From Aquatica leii (taxonomy: Eukaryota > Arthropoda > Insecta > Coleoptera > Lampyridae): a DNA stretch of 64,000 nucleotides. The DNA is taken from positions 182,699,027 to 182,763,026 of the forward strand of contig CM069432.1 in NCBI GenBank assembly GCA_035610365.1, written 5' to 3'. A model generated the notes under the pieces. That model searched no databases, was not told the DNA's origin, and saw nothing but the letters and a program-made list of their open reading frames with translations. Below are positions 10,811-21,085 of the stretch, piece by piece; positions within the stretch are counted from its first letter, which is position 1, and every line of letters starts with the position of its first letter. Position numbers and translations under genes: made by a program.

Positions 10811-10821
10811 TAATCGAAGTA

Positions 10822-11367
10822 ATGGAGTTCGCGAAGTTTATGAACTTATAAGGAGGTTCTGGAAAAGCTAGGTTTGGAGTTACCACCAAGGAACAGCAAG
10901 CTCTGTTCTAGACATAAAAAGATTACGCCATCGCACATTGCGTGAGCGAGGATCTTGACATGTTTAGAGGAGTTGCAATTGTGTTTAAAAAGAAGTTTGG
11001 GCAGCTAGATGAATTACGAAGACAGCAACCGGCAGTCGGAAAAGTTTTAGGACTACGTGGTGACGGACGCTTCGTTTTCTATCTGGTCACCAAGAAAGAC
11101 TCACGTGTCTAGCCTTTATACAAAGATCTGTGGCAAACATTATGGAATCTCAAGAGAGAAATAGAGTTCCACTATGTTAAGAAATTGGCAGTACCTAAGC
11201 TTGGTTGTGGCTTAGATCAACTGAATTGGAGGACGGTTCGAAACATGTTAGAGGTCGTCTTCGGAGGAACAGGCGTCCAAGTGTTGGTCTGTAGTTACCA
11301 ACCGAGGAGAATATTGGCTCAGGAAAAGTTCATTGACCGTTACTTTTATGGTCAAGAAAGTTGCTAA
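10822..11367 (+). pseudogene. Macrodomain (TARG1/OARD1-like) ORF inside the retrotransposon
   Basis: This lies between the integrase stop and the polypurine tract, in the env position. Frame 1 from 10921 reads AIAHCVSEDLDM, then FKKKFGQLDEL, GDGRFVFYLVTKK, and KLAVPKLGCGLDQLNW. These are the blocks, in order and at the right spacing, of the macrodomains of TARG1/OARD1 (terminal ADP-ribose protein glycohydrolase). In that family the catalytic residues are the Lys of TKK and the Asp of GCGLD; both are present (11092-11094 and 11215-11217). The substrate loop reads DLDMFRG, where the family usually has small residues. A possible start is the ATG at 10822. Damage: TAA at 10849-10851, one extra A near 10914-10920 and TAG at 11110-11112. 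A basic tail follows the domain. Capture from a host gene is an inference. Confidence 0.82.
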
Positions 11368-11447
11368 AATGGAGGAAGCTGCCGCTATCGCCACGATCTT
11401 TTTTGCGGTGTCGCATCCAGTCTCCTGTTCTGGGACAGAACAGTCCT

Positions 11448-11457
11448 AAGAAAAGGG
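11448..11457 (+). other. Polypurine tract
   Basis: AAGAAAAGGG ends three bases before the 3' LTR. It is the expected primer for plus-strand DNA synthesis. Its position directly upstream of TGAAACG supports the LTR boundary. Confidence 0.7.
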
Positions 11458-11460
11458 CCG

Positions 11461-11913
11461 TGAAACGTTCGAGAAGTTATCTGCAAATTCAAGAGCCTTC
11501 TGGAAGTTGTTATCCATCTTCTAGAAGATATACCGAAAGATAGGGAACACTCGAGAAGGATTTTCAAATGTGTATAAATACCGAAGATACAAATCGCAGG
11601 TCAGTTATTTCCGTAATACGAAGCCTGCAGTGTTAAGAAGATTATTCGAGTCTAAATAAATAATTCGTTATCGCGTGTTATAAATAAATCGACGAAGTAC
11701 GTGAGTTTAGTGTAAACAAGTGTGTGAAGTTATCCGCGGACTTTATCTTATCTTCTTGTAAGTGATATAAATTATAGTGTAAGTGTTTTTTATTAAACAT
11801 TATTAGATATAATTAGTTCCGTTAATTTAAAAGTGTACATATTTCTAGTATAAGTAAAACATATTTTTAGGCGTTTAAATAAATTAGTAGTTAAAAATTA
11901 AAAATTCGTAACA
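11461..11913 (+). repeat. 3' LTR of the Ty3/gypsy element
   Basis: Direct copy of the 5' LTR (TGAAACG to CGTAACA), followed by the ATAT target duplication. It carries three TTCnnGAA motifs, a TATA box and an AATAAA signal. A four- to five-base insertion near 11780 relative to the 5' copy accounts for most of the length difference. Confidence 0.92.
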
Positions 11914-11917
11914 ATAT

Positions 11918-12834
11918 TTATAATGTTCAAAGGACAGGACAAAAATAATATGTTACTCTCGTCGAAAGCCTTATTGTAAACTGAAACCTTTCTTATGCTA
12001 TTCTTAATTTTCAAAGCTTGTTACATAAATACCTATTAAATCTAGGTTACCAAAATTTTTAGTTTTGAAAAAACAAGTTTTTATAAATACGATAATTTAA
12101 CTGGCTGAGACGTAATGCTATTCGTAAAAAAATGACTTTGCAAAAAGTTGGAATGTAACGATATGTTGTATACAGGGTGATTGGTACAATAAAGTCTAGT
12201 ATCTTTTATGTCTTTAAAGTATTAAAAATTCCATATCTTGAAGGGAAACAAGATACGTTAAAAATAACAATTTTTACTGATTTAATAAAGGGGAAAGCTA
12301 TATCGAGACCCACAAATATAGGGGTTAGACGATGGGACAACATAACCTCAATTTACCATATTTTGGTTATATCTTAATGAAATCGAGGAGAAAATTTCAA
12401 TAAAATTATAGCATGCTAGCAGGTCAAGACAAACGAGTACATATCATTTTAAAGTGGGTAATGAAAAAATTTTTAAATTAAAATTGTCTAACGTGTATTA
12501 CTTAATACTTTTACTACTATTTCTTTTAAACAAATAAAATAATAAACCTAATTCCTTATAGGAAATTCGTGTGGTGACCACAGCAATTTATTTAATTAAA
12601 TACCCAGTATATTACATTAAATTTGCTTTATTTTTATATTACAACAATTTAAAGTGGTAATATTATGTTATATAGTGTATTTAAAAAGTTCAAATAAATT
12701 TTTCATAAAAATCGTAACAAGTACAATGTAAAAGGAATATAAAAATTATGGCTATAGTTTTCTTATTATTGCCGAGGTTTAGAAAATTTATTGATTTTTT
12801 AAATATTGTAATAGCTAAGGTTTTCACGACCGGA
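11918..12834. other. AT-rich spacer with one isolated MITE-like end
   Basis: No gene seen. A TACAGGGTGATTGG motif at about 12172 resembles the terminus of mariner-derived MITEs, but no opposite end was found nearby. Confidence 0.4.
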
Positions 12835-12980
12835 GACTATTGGACCGTGTTATTGTTGCAACCGAAGTTGCCAACGTAAAAGAAATCGAAGAATTCAAAC
12901 AAGCAACTGAAATCTACCTAAGAACATCTCAAAAGTTAGGTATTCAACTTATGAACCAAGTCAGATTCTAAACTCTAAAA
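12835..12980 (+). repeat. Inverted copy of the Penelope-like element's 5' region
   Basis: This segment (AAAGAAATCGAAGAATTCAA, then ATGAACCAAGTCAGATTCTA) matches the reverse complement of about 15364-15520, i.e. the 5' end of the minus-strand PLE, with substitutions and one deletion of about 35 bases. PLEs are known for terminal repeats in direct or inverted orientation, so this may be the far terminal repeat of the same insertion. Confidence 0.65.
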
Positions 12981-13773
12981 AGGTAAGAAAGAAAACAATT
13001 AATCTAAAAAAGCCAATGAGGTATAATATACTAACTGGAGAAACCACTTTGTACGTAAAAACGAGTCGTCGATATCCCCACTGCTTTCGGGCAAAAACGC
13101 ATAACGTCGACCACGTTTCAAAGGTAGAAGTAAAATTAAATTTTGTATGAAAACAATTAGCATATTTCTTAAGCTAAAAATGCATATAATTAAAAATAAA
13201 ATACAAAATTATGTATTTTTAAATAAAACAAATTTAGTTAACTTAAATCAACTTCTTAAATGTAATGTAACCTTAAAATAACATTTATGGTTTTGCAGTA
13301 GGTTTTCAATCAAAATTCAAACTATATATATATAGTAATTATTTAAACAACTGTTTCACACATGCGACACGCTTTCAAACGTCTTTACAATTGGGTGAAT
13401 ATAATTTTTAAATGGCATTCTACTTATTATTACTTTTTTTACGGTGGTCGCAAGATTATTTTTTACCTCTTTCCGTTTATAAAAAAGACGCTTTTATTAT
13501 AGATAAGTTAAGATTATTAAATTTTTATTAAATGCACTTAAAGCAATTAAAATTGGCAAAACTAAAATTGTCGAATGTAATTCAAACGCTACAAAACGCT
13601 AAACCATTGCTTAACTATACACGATAGTTTGCTTTCTTGCCCGGATGAAGTAGGGAAACACGAAATAAAACCGGACCGAATTCGCAACCATACTAGCATA
13701 CGAAGTGGTGCCTCCAGTAGTTATTATATTATACCTCTTTGAATAAAGCAAACGACAATCCAACAAAGAACCA

Positions 13774-14337
13774 CTACATAGTTAGGTAATGAACTTGGGA
13801 ACCAAGCCAGATTCTAACCTTCATAGAAGTGGTTAAGCTGGTTAAGTTAAGTAACCCAATCAGGTTACGGTCGAGAAAGGGCGTGTTTTCAATAAAGGAG
13901 TAATGCCCTCTCTTTGGTATCCAAAGAGGGGATAACTCAAAACAATGATCACGATTAAAGTTATTGGGGTGTTTCATCATTTCTATGCTCTCTCGTATTT
14001 CTCCATTGAAGAAAAATGGAGATTTTGCAATCACCGAAACGTTATCAAAATCTATATTGTGACCTGTAGTAAAATGATGTTCAGCAACTGCATACTTAGA
14101 AATATGCCTTTTTCTTATACAACGATCATGTTTTGACATGAGTGTACTGACAGAACGACCTGTTTTACCAATGTAGACTAAACTCCACGAACAAGGAATT
14201 TGGTATACACCTTGAAATGAAAGTGTAAGAAAATTTTTCTTGGGAGAAGGAAGAATCTGAAAGATTTTGCCTGCCCAGTTGAATATAGGTTTAATACCAT
14301 TCTTACCAATAAGTTTCCTTATTTGATCAGTTGTCAA
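13774..14337 (-). pseudogene. GIY-YIG endonuclease domain of the PLE
   Basis: An open frame of about 187 residues. Near its middle it reads GVYQIPCSWSLVYIGKTGRS, then KHDRCIR, AVAEHHFTTGH and the Glu-containing helix REsIEMMKHPNNFNRD. These match the GIY, YIG, Arg, His and Glu positions of PLE endonucleases. The usual Cys-x-Cys after PCS is not conserved (CSWS). The endonuclease part itself looks intact, but it is separated from the RT by stops. Confidence 0.85.
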
Positions 14338-14630
14338 TTTCAGATTGAATTTGAAAGTATAAACTTTCTTAGGAAGACGTGGATGTAGACGACGATTAAT
14401 AACATTGAATATCTCGCTTTATATAACCATTGTTCACCAAGGTTTTAGTAAGATGACGGAGTTCTGAATCTAGATTCTCAGATTGGCAAATAGAAAAAGT
14501 GCGATAAACCGAAGATCAATAACAGAACGTTTCTGTGCAGGATGATGACGAGACGAAGCATGAAGGTATCAGTTCGTATAAGCGGGTTTGCGATAAACAG
14601 AATGGTTCAGAAATTCGTCGGGTTTACGAG

Positions 14631-15190
14631 TTACAAGAACGTCAATAAATGGGAGATGTAGATGATCAAGAAACTGATAGACCAATCAATAAACGTGCTG
14701 TCAAAATACCTAAACCAAATTTTAGGTTTTAATGTTGATGATTCCAAAGCAACCGTTTCAGAAGATTCCATAAAAATGTTAGCTACAACTAGTGATAGAG
14801 GAGAACCCATAGTAGCACCAGAAACCTGTTCATAAATTTTATTATTAAATTGGAAGTAAGTGGATGATAAACACTTATCAATAAGAAGATTCAAACTTAA
14901 GTTCTTGCCATGTTGAGAACGAATCTGCTCGATGATAATAAGCGAATGCTTAACAGGAACTTTTGTAAAAAGTGAAGTGACATCAAAACTCACTAGAATA
15001 AAATGCTGAATGTTGAGGATGTGAGAAGAGGTTTTACCTGTAAAATCGCAAAGAATGTTGAACAAGAACTTGACTAGCGTGTAGGTAGGAGATTGGATAG
15101 TACTGACCATTGGTTGAAAGGGAATACCTTGTTTGTGAACTTTGGGAAGTCTATACAGACCATGTGGTTTTTGAATCTGAAAGGGGTAAG
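14631..15190 (-). pseudogene. Penelope-type reverse transcriptase fragment
   Basis: The frame begins upstream of the first ATG (15110) with GLYRLPKVHKQGIPFQPMVS, the PLE RT motif containing LPKxHK. SFDVTSLFTKVPV follows (first catalytic Asp), then GATMGSPLS. The active-site box reads RYFDSTFIDW, where Y-x-D-D-T is expected, so the second catalytic Asp is Ser. The frame is lost after that, near 14690. Polymerase activity of this copy is not expected. Confidence 0.85.
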
Positions 15191-15576
15191 TCGACGTTTA
15201 GTTGCTAGAGGTAGATTGGAAGATTTGATAATTTGGTTGTACCTCATCTTCATTCCTCGAAGTGAGATTACCAGTTAAAATAGCGTAAGTTGATTTCCTA
15301 ACTCTGTAGTGGTTAGATTTTCGTTTGCTTCTTTAGTTTATCGTTTTTTGTACTTTTTTAGATTTTAGAATCTGGCTTGGTTCATAAGCAGACTACATGA
15401 CTTTTGAGAGGTTCTTAGTTATATTTCGGTTGCTTGTTTAATTTCTTCGATTTCTCTCACAACCTGATGAAGCCTCTCTTACGAAAGTAGGCAAAATGTT
15501 GGCAATTTTAGTTACAACAATGACACTCTCTAACCTGGAAGACGTTCTCATCTTTGCTAATATGTATTAAATCAAT

Positions 15577-16909
15577 TACAGGGTGAGTCAAAACACAAAT
15601 ACATTGTTTTTTTAGTGTTTGTAAATGGATTGCTCTGTATTCTATACTTCTATTAAAAAGTATTACTATTATACTTTTATTAAGCATTCTCTATACCTAA
15701 AATTATTAGTTTTTGAAATGTTTTCATTTTTTCTTGCAAAATCTTAAATAGGTATCAAAACCTTTACCAGATTGATTATAGTAATCAGTTCAAATAAAAG
15801 ACAAATATGTAAAAGCGCTGGTAGAGGAACAATGTTGATACTTGACAAGGAGGTAAAGTTACAATAAATGCAATCAAATCTTCTAAAATGGTCAATCACT
15901 GACTATCAAAATTTGGAAAAAGTTTCTAAAACAGTACACATTCATGTCATTCATGTTATTCATATTTTAATTTGATTAGATATTATGAGTTTAAGAATAT
16001 ATTATATCATAAAATAATTATAGCTTTTTTGTGGATAATAATTACTAACGTTTTATGTAGTATTAATAACAATAATATAAAATTTAACTGAGTATTATGT
16101 AAAACCAAAGCAAGTAGTTAATAAAGCTTACGATTTTTTACTCTTCATATATTTAATAAATTTTAATTAGTTTTAAGTAATTAAAATTTACATAATTACA
16201 ACAATAAACACACATAGTAGCGCAATATTATACTGCTGTCATTAAACTGTGCTTTGATGTTTATAGTTACATATTTTAGTTAGTTTATTATACATTTTTC
16301 TTAAAGCATTATTAAATTTATAGTCAACATAGTATGTTTTTATTTGTTTATACACGTATTATGTAAATGTTAATTTGATTTAGATTTATTTTAGTTTCCT
16401 AAAGAGAACGTTATTGAAACAGTAGTTTACAATAGTAATTAAAACACAGAATGTATATTTAAGCCTAAATTACCTTTAACATTATTTATATAAATGTTAC
16501 GCAACTATTTGTGTAGGAATTTCGTATACACATATCTCGTTACACTTTACGTTTATTTATAATTCATACAACTGCAGTATATATAACTTCATACTGTAGT
16601 ATATTTTGAAGTGAAGAAGTAAGTTTGAGCTTGAAGTAATTACACATATTAACTTTATATATTTTACATGCAAAACGCATTTTAACTTTAAACTGGATTT
16701 TCTTTATGCCTATAATAAATATAAATCCCAAATTTCATATAAAATTGGATCAAAACGACTTTAAAAAGATTTATATATTCAAACTAAGTATATATTTTGA
16801 GAAGCAAAAACTTCAATAATAACTATAAATTAAAAAAAAATTTTAAATGTTAATTTCATTATTGTTTACAATATTTTAATATGAGTAACAAGCGGCGACT
16901 CACCCTATA
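15577..16909. mobile_element. Non-autonomous DNA transposon with short TIRs
   Basis: TACAGGGTGAGTCA at the left end and its inverted match TGACT/GACTCACCCTATA at the right end, flanked by TA, fit a mariner/Tc1-derived element of about 1.33 kb. The inside is AT-rich with no recognisable transposase. Confidence 0.5.
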
Positions 16910-17900
16910 ATTAATAATATACTATAATTTATTGTGCTGTCAAAGATGTACTGTAATGTATTATGCTACTTTAATTTAACTTTTGTAGTCAAAATGTTAT
17001 GAGAACGCCCTCTCGAAGTAAAGACACCACATATCATAAAATAGAAAATTATAAATCACTACGGAAGGTAGAAAAGTTAACGTTAGATTTCATGACGGTG
17101 AAATTTTGTATTTACAAAAATCATTATTGTTCCTACCGACTAAGCGATTTTGACAAAGATTTTTGTCAGTAGCAAATGTCTGAAACACGTGTACTCTAAA
17201 ACGCTACATAATGGTAAAATATTTTATATTATGGTTGCAAGTTCATAAAACATTATTTTAAGTAATTAAATTCTTCCATTAGCTTCTGGTTGTAAGGCCA
17301 ACGTTGTTTTTAAATAAATTGCTACATAATTTAGTGTTTAGCGTTATCTGGTGTAAGTTGCTTGTGTCTGAAGAGTGTATTTGAAATACGACTACAAACT
17401 CAAGGAGTACCTTTTTGTGGCGTTAAATGAAACTTGTTTTTTTAGAGATTTGGTATAAAGTGGCCCAGTTTTGAGGTATTTGCAATTAAATTTTCAGGTC
17501 AGTCCCGACTATCTAAACAAATTAATGGAAATTGACTGTTGATTGTAACTATGCGATAAATGGTGGTTACATGTAAAATTCTGGAAACGTATTGATGTAT
17601 TGTGATGTTTATTGTTTTTTTTTTTAATTTTTCATTGTCTACTGTTTATTTCTTAGCATTATTACTAATCTAGCTTAACAAAATGTACTTTGTGTATACG
17701 AGTACGTTTATCTTTGGTTGTAATCAAAACAAGACTTCAGATAAATAAATGAAAAATTCAGCTTTCTTAGAACTGAGTTGTACAATCTGAATCATTTTTG
17801 CCTCGATTTTTTTCACGGATTTCTTCAGTTGATGCTGAGTAAACATACTCGTACTTCATAATATTTAAATTAAAATTTTCTCTTTATTATGTACAAGCCC
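16910..17900. other. AT-rich spacer
   Basis: No gene or repeat recognised. A T-run of about 13 bases lies near 17610. Confidence 0.4.
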
Positions 17901-17916
17901 AGAATACAATAATATT

Positions 17917-20310
17917 GTGCGGTGGTGTAATTATAGCCTAACCACACGTAGATTGTGTTTTGAGCGATATTTTAATAGACAATTACCTTCCATAACTTTG
18001 GCGTATGTGCAAAGACTTAGAGAAACTGGAGGTGTTCTTTCTACCTACGAAGGCCGTGATCGAGAAAGATCACTTCATATATTAGCAGCGGAAGAAGAAT
18101 AAATTCAATAAAATCAAAACTTTAATTTGAATGTTTGTTTTTGTTCAATATAGGTGCAGGTATTGCAAAGAAATAGATCGCGAAGTTAACGTGTTCCATA
18201 ATACGGTACATCGTGTTTTAAGAAATTTGTAACGTTATGGTTTTTATTAAAATTTATTTCGATTAAAATTTGGTTGTCATTGTCTATTATTACTTGTATG
18301 ATTTTGGGTTACATCCTAAAATTTCCAAAAACTGATAACTGTTATCTAGAATAACAGGAAATTGAAAATTATTTCTATTCTTGTGCTGAACAAGTTTGCA
18401 CTCCCGCGAGAAAGTTTAAAATTCTGGCTAAAGCGGTGGACATCTTTTAAATCATACAGAATTTGTGTAATTCACTGAAACCAGGATCATTGGGGATTAA
18501 TCCACTTCAGATTTTCTCACATTTTGGATTTCACCAATAGTTGTTAGTAATCTACGATACTCGGATCAATAGCCACGTTTTCTTTTACTCTCTTATTGGG
18601 CACGCTAGTGCAATTTGTATTTTTATTCTACAACACCTTCCATCATCAAGTGAAACGGTGAGTTTAATGATCGTTACATGCTTCTTACCTATATGTTCTT
18701 TTTTTTATTTATTAAATAACAGTTTCACTAAGGAGTCAATCTAGCTTATAGCAATCGCTGCTCACCTCGTCAACCGTCTAGGTATCGGACACCTTAATTG
18801 GTCGATTGCAGTTGGCACCGTGTTACCTGAAGACTGCGAATTCTAATTAAAAGTTTCATCTTCTTACGGCCAGTATACCTATTGGATATAGTAATTTGTA
18901 ATTATATATGTGTGTGTTTTGAATTAGGTTTAATCTATTTTTTTTCTAACTAAAATTTCTTATTAGTTTAAAAAATTTAATTTAATTCTGGTACCTACTT
19001 AGTTTACTTATGGATACTTATATGAATAATTTTGTTTCAATTTCCGATAACGCTTAATTTTTTTTGCATTCATTTAAAAACTAGGTTAAGTTGACTTTGA
19101 TTTAAGAAAAGGCAGCTGTTTTAGTAATACGCAGCTCATCGTTATGATATAAAGAATTACTGCATAATTTAAATCAGTGGCGTCGCAACTTTTTTTTTGT
19201 TGTGAAGTAACCAAAGTATATTTTATCTTTTATATTTGTGATTTTTATAGCTATTTCATGCTTGATCACCAGAAATATTAAAATAGTAAGGTCTGAGGCT
19301 GTTGTTACCCCGTTGGGGTATTTCGGTTGCGTCGTCGGAGTCACATTTAGTAAATTATTTTTTTTTGGGTTGAAACCTTTTTTTAAGAAACATACACAAA
19401 CATATTTTTTTTGTAATCATTTGGTAGCTAAGTAAGACAGTTGGACCTCGAACAATTCATTTTATTATAATCTATTCGTTTGCGATTTAGTTTTGTTGTT
19501 CTTTGTGTTTCCTTGTGCGCGATTTGTCGTAGTAGGAACTGCTTTGATACAGTGCAGTAGCTTTGGTTTGCTGGCGCTCTTTCTTTCATCTTTACCGCAC
19601 GCCGTTTCTACCTACCAGGTAGATAGTCGCCTGCAAAGTTTTTTTTCTCGTTATAAATGATTTTTTGTACACTTACTATGTTATTTTTAGATGAGTATTG
19701 TTTTACACAAAATGGAGTGCTGAATTTTTACACGCATGTTTAGAATGAAGAAAATCCTTATGAAATAAGCAACTTTCAGTGGCGGTTTTCTTTTAATGTT
19801 TGGGACAGTACTTTAAGAAGTAGTTTAATTGGGCCGTTTAGTAGTCGAAAAGTACAGAAATATGTACTATTTTTGAATATTTATTTAATTCTTGTTGTGT
19901 TTTTTATTAATTAAAGTATGACCGAATTACGTAACATTACCTACATTTAAACATTTGTAAATACGTTATCTTTTATGTATTATTAATGTACAGAATAGCA
20001 ACTTGATTTAATCACAGTAATTTAACTACGCCTTATCCGACAACTTTATTTTGAATTTACTTTTATTTTTGTTGTCAGCAAATCGTCCAGAAAAAAATTG
20101 CACTTCTTAAAACATTTTATTTTTATTCATGGTGTCAAACCCTTAGGAGACTTAACTAATGCAACAGGTCTGTAATTTACTATTTATTTTGCTAAAAATT
20201 TTGGCTTTTTAAAACTTTTCAATGGAACATTTATTTTGCCGTTTTTTACTTTTATTTATACTCCAATTTCCCTGCTAAAATAACAACCCGTTAATCAGAC
20301 ACACCCTGTA
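17917..20310 (+). mobile_element. Decayed mariner-like transposon, interrupted
   Basis: Two separated parts of one transposase type. The N-terminal part, 17917-18105, has a DNA-binding segment with LRETGGVLSTYEGRDRE, a pattern usual in mariner-like proteins between two helix-turn-helix units. A second piece follows at about 18170-18240 (NTVHRVLRNL). The catalytic part, 19685-19890, reads DEYCFTQNGVLNF, then NFQWRFSFNVWDSTLRSSLI and GPF, aligning with the DD41D element at 38.5 kb. CACACCCTGTATA near 20300 may be the right TIR. About 1.4 kb without identity lies between the two parts (18260-19680), so something was inserted there or the sequence has decayed. No left TIR was found. Confidence 0.6.
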
Positions 20311-20822
20311 TAAGTCGTTTGTTCTCTTTTTTTTTAGTTACTATTTATACTTATGTATTTTATGTTTCAGTTATGTCTTGCACAGATAAAAATATTTTTT
20401 AAATACGAAGTATGCCAAATTATATGAAGCGATACCATAAGATTGTGATCGAGACTTAAAAATAGAAACTCAGTTTTAATAGTATTAGCAAATAAATTGG
20501 AAAAAAAGTACAAAAAATTTTTTAAGAAGATTTCTTTTCTTTTAGTTGGAGCAATATATTATTTTGTTACAATTACAAGCAAATAGTTTTTTGGTTATAT
20601 ATTAATGAATGAAATGTAGAACCGAATTTAATAAAAATATGAAGCTCCGCAAGTTGCCAACTATAGATTATTAGTGATAGAAGAGTTTCAGGATGTTATG
20701 GTCTCTAGCTTTGAGTGAAAAGCTAGATTTAATGAGCTGTAAATAAAAATGTGATTTTAAGTACAATATACAATATAGAAATCTGTATTACCGATCGATT
20801 ATAGTTAAAAGTTCTAAATATT

Positions 20823-21085
20823 AATTGAAGGGTTTGGTGCAAAAAGGGTATAAGTGTATAAGTTGACAATTTGAGTTAGTGCCTTTATTATCGTTTTTGC
20901 AAAAACCATTGTGAGGTTTTAGTTTAGTGCGTTATGCTACTTCTCTAAAAATGTCACTGCTAAGATCAAAATGCACTTGTATCTTTTTTGTACTAACAGA
21001 GGGTAGGTTTAACTTGACCTATATGCGTTTTAATCAAAAATGTAAAAAAATCACTTGTACCCTTTTTGCACCAAACCCTTCAATT
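20823..21085. mobile_element. Short palindromic MITE
   Basis: AATTGAAGGGTTTGGTGCAA at the left and the near-perfect inverted copy at the right (TTGCACCAAACCCTTCAATT, ending at 21085) form arms of about 34 bp around a 195-bp centre. There is no coding capacity of its own. Confidence 0.78.

Larger units (their letters stand above)
5656..11917 (+). mobile_element. Ty3/gypsy LTR retrotransposon with extra macrodomain ORF
   Basis: A full-length element of about 6.25 kb. It has LTRs at 5660-6107 and 11461-11913, both starting TGAA, and an ATAT duplication of the target at 5656-5659 and 11914-11917. The internal order is primer-binding site, gag, protease, RT, RNase H, integrase, then an additional ORF, polypurine tract and 3' LTR. 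The protease-RT-RNase H-integrase order is diagnostic of Ty3/gypsy. The coding part is visibly less AT-rich than its surroundings, which marks it as inserted DNA. The two LTRs differ at about 20 positions by eye plus small indels, so the insertion is not recent. Pol carries nonsense codons, frameshifts and a lost integrase catalytic Asp, so the copy is not autonomous. Confidence 0.95.
12835..15545 (-). mobile_element. Penelope-like retroelement (RT + GIY-YIG), mutated
   Basis: Minus-strand element. The 5' region lies at about 15200-15545, the RT near 14631-15190, a decayed linker at 14340-14630 and the GIY-YIG endonuclease at 13774-14337. An inverted copy of its 5' region lies at 12835-12980. 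PLE RT is related to telomerase, and insertion uses the endonuclease. The copy has frameshifts between the RT and endonuclease and a changed RT active site. Bases 12981-13773 between the endonuclease and the inverted copy hold no ORF and are probably 3' untranslated or flanking sequence. Confidence 0.8.

Noticed and set aside
12172-12190. TACAGGGTGATTGG, like a MITE end
   Set aside because: No inverted partner within reach; a single 9-base end is too little.
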